Below, piece by piece: positions 36,454 to 37,996 of a DNA stretch of 37,996 bases. Each line of letters starts with the position of its first letter. Position 1 is the first letter of the stretch. Position numbers and translations under genes: made by a program. This DNA comes from Chara braunii (taxonomy: Eukaryota; Streptophyta; Charophyceae; Charales; Characeae). The stretch is from positions 1,344,285 through 1,382,280 of the forward strand of contig BFEA01000279.1 in NCBI GenBank assembly GCA_003427395.1, read 5' to 3'. The notes beneath the pieces were generated by a model. That model was given only the letters and a program-made list of their open reading frames with translations. It did not search any database and was not told the origin of the DNA.

Positions 36454-37884
36454 TCACTCATTAGCTTGTTTCGAGATCAAAAGCAAATCACCGATCGGGA
36501 GCAGAATCCGATGGTCCAGGGCTCGAACGATGTTAAGCACATCGATTTCCCCGGTGACGAAGGTGGGTCCTCCCGACTCCATCTCTCCTGGAGAAGGTCG
36601 CCACTCCGCCACCTCTTTCTGTTCTGGCGCTGGTCTGATCGTTCCGATCATTCCAAGCCCGGGGTAACCAATCGATACGTACTGATCTAACGGGATTAGT
36701 TCGGCGGCCTCTTCCGTGGTGGCTAGGGAACTCCCCCCACCGTCTACTTCTTCCATCAAAGCTCCTACTCGTCCTGGTCCGTTAGCAATGGGGGCCGCAG
36801 CCATCGGTGCGACCCCGATACTCTGTTGCGGAGGCCTGTGAGGGCAATCATGGGCTAGATGTCCAGGCTGATGGCATGCATAACAGACGTTTAGGTTGCC
36901 TGCGACTCCTCCAAGAGCGGGTGCCGGGGCTAACCCTTGCTGAATCGGAGGGGCGCGCACCGCAATGGGCCGCATGTTTCTCATCATGGCTTCCAACCGA
37001 GCATTTTGCTCTCGATGCTCCTTTTTGCTTTCTTGAATTAGACTAACCAGGGTTTTGGTCAGCTCGAGTATGGCAGTCGATTCATTCGATCGTACGGGAG
37101 CCTCGAATGGGGGCGGGGGTGCCGTTCTTACAGGCGCTGGTATTACAGGGACGGGGACACTTGGGATCTCACTTGGAATGGGTCGTTTAGGGGCTATCTG
37201 TTCCATGTAGGTGACAGGACCCGACACGAACCCCATGTTTTTGAATTTGTTTTGCAGCGCAGCCAATTCAACTTTTGCCCTTGCGAGTTCGGACGAATCT
37301 CCTTCCCTAGAATAGTCCTCTCCTTCCAGGAAGTTCGCCACGAACTTTCGTTCCATGTCTTCTGCAGCGTCCATGATTTGCTGTAATGTATGATTGATGG
37401 GGGAAAACTGCATTCGTAGCTTCGCCCTTATTGTTCGGGTGCGGAGTCCGTCTTTGAACAGATCTCTTCCTACTTGCTCCCCTCGCTCAGTCTTTACAAA
37501 CATTCGATAGAACCGGTTTCGATACTCCGCAACGGACTCGAGAGGTTTTTGCACTCGATCCTTGATCATGTAAAGCGCTTGTTCTGGGTGAACGTAATCA
37601 AATCGGTTCAGAAAGTCTCGTTCGAAGGTCTGAAGATCTGCCCACACATAGGTACTTAACCAGTGATGAGCGTCTCCTCCCAATCGAGCGGGGATGTTTA
37701 CCTGAGCTTCGTTATCGTCATACTGCTGTGCTCGGAGAGTAGCCAACCATGCTCCTGCAAGGTGGTGCGCAGGGTCAAACAAATATAGATCAGGTGGCGT
37801 CATGGGAGCCCGTGCACGTGGGGTGGGTTGATTAGGATTCGTTCGATTGGCATTTTGTTGCGGGTTTGGTACATTGGCAGCCAT
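36454..37884 (-). CDS. Gag polyprotein with CCHC knuckle
   Basis: 476 intact codons from ATG 37884. A Pro/Asn-rich start leads to a capsid-like region (about 75-180) with WADLQTFERDFLNRF, VAEYRNRFYRMF and RDLFKDGLRTRTIRAKL. A helical segment (about 200-215) and Pro-rich linker follow, then a coiled region (about 270-300). Residues 334-347 form the nucleocapsid knuckle C-x2-C-x4-H-x4-C (36844-36885), which binds genomic RNA. The C-terminal acidic tail ends at TGA 36454. It is the only long uninterrupted gene of the element and shares no close similarity by eye with the gag of element A. Confidence 0.88.
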   Translation of the reverse strand: MAANVPNPQQNANRTNPNQPTPRARAPMTPPDLYLFDPAHHLAGAWLATLRAQQYDDNEAQVNIPARLGGDAHHWLSTYVWADLQTFERDFLNRFDYVHPEQALYMIKDRVQKPLESVAEYRNRFYRMFVKTERGEQVGRDLFKDGLRTRTIRAKLRMQFSPINHTLQQIMDAAEDMERKFVANFLEGEDYSREGDSSELARAKVELAALQNKFKNMGFVSGPVTYMEQIAPKRPIPSEIPSVPVPVIPAPVRTAPPPPFEAPVRSNESTAILELTKTLVSLIQESKKEHREQNARLEAMMRNMRPIAVRAPPIQQGLAPAPALGGVAGNLNVCYACHQPGHLAHDCPHRPPQQSIGVAPMAAAPIANGPGRVGALMEEVDGGGSSLATTEEAAELIPLDQYVSIGYPGLGMIGTIRPAPEQKEVAEWRPSPGEMESGGPTFVTGEIDVLNIVRALDHRILLPIGDLLLISKQANE

Positions 37885-37996
37885 GTGGGCTGCCCGTCGA
37901 GTAGTTGATCTGCTCCGACTGACGACAGGGTCGCGTCTATGCGCGTTCCAGGGGCGAGGCCGCCCTCGGTTAGCCAGATCGCCTAATTATCGTGCT
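37885..37996 (-). other. Gag leader, partial
   Basis: Untranslated sequence upstream of gag on the minus strand. I see no primer-binding site within it; the 5' LTR must lie beyond the window. Confidence 0.5.

Larger units (their letters stand above)
29937..37996 (-). mobile_element. Ty3/gypsy LTR retrotransposon, right end outside the window
   Basis: The minus-strand order is gag, protease, reverse transcriptase, RNase H, zinc fingers, integrase, then two extra ORFs. RT before integrase is the Ty3/gypsy (Metaviridae) order. Gag and pol up to about 34845 share one frame; later pieces alternate between two frames. At least four in-frame stops, two or more frameshifts and one deletion show that it is dead. 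The 5' LTR and primer-binding site lie beyond 37996. Confidence 0.9.

Overview
This is a nuclear window from a eukaryote of the green (streptophyte) lineage. The evidence is a plant-type glutamate decarboxylase ending in Gly-Val-Cys, an LTR retroelement whose primer-binding site matches plant initiator-Met tRNA, an L1-like LINE with poly-A and a 12-bp target-site duplication, U6 snRNA retrocopies, and heavy CT/GA, poly-T and CA simple-sequence content. A stonewort (Chara-like) genome is my impression only. No bacterial or organellar organisation is visible. The only ordinary host gene I can support is GAD (8920-10401, +, 493 codons, no intron). Almost everything else is mobile DNA or tandem repeat. 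Layout: 259-6378 is a minus-strand LTR retroelement with two very long LTRs and only a broken gag between them. 6379-8300 holds repeats, a complete tRNA-derived SINE bounded by a 12-bp TSD (7182-7657) and a retroposed U6 snRNA (8053-8152). 8305-12805 is GAD with its flanks, including a tandemly duplicated pyrimidine-rich block. 12806-18171 is a repeat-dense tract: poly-T, SINE/LINE tails, five copies of one foldback element, two copies of a second one, a CT-spaced minisatellite and a second U6 retrocopy with an 11-bp TSD. 18172-26728 is one L1-like LINE bounded by a 12-bp TSD and split inside its endonuclease gene by about 3.5 kb of later repeats. 26814-27257 is a large terminal-inverted-repeat element. 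27313-29664 is a 2.35-kb LTR of a second family. 29665-37996 is a minus-strand Ty3/gypsy element (gag, protease, RT, RNase H, integrase, then two extra ORFs) that runs off the right edge. Most notable: (1) a small reading frame inside the LTRs is conserved at protein level between two diverged LTR families, 20 of 41 residues identical without a gap, with 12 of those 20 using different synonymous codons; (2) the gypsy polyprotein has a complete PHD-type C4HC3 zinc finger between RNase H and integrase, its first cysteine falling on a single ambiguous base; (3) two uncharacterised ORFs follow integrase, the first joined to it by an ATGA overlap; (4) U6 copies, SINE and LINE all carry the marks of one L1-type retroposition machinery. 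The autonomous elements in the window are decayed by stops, frameshifts and deletions, so they are fossils, and the GAD gene sits as an island between them.
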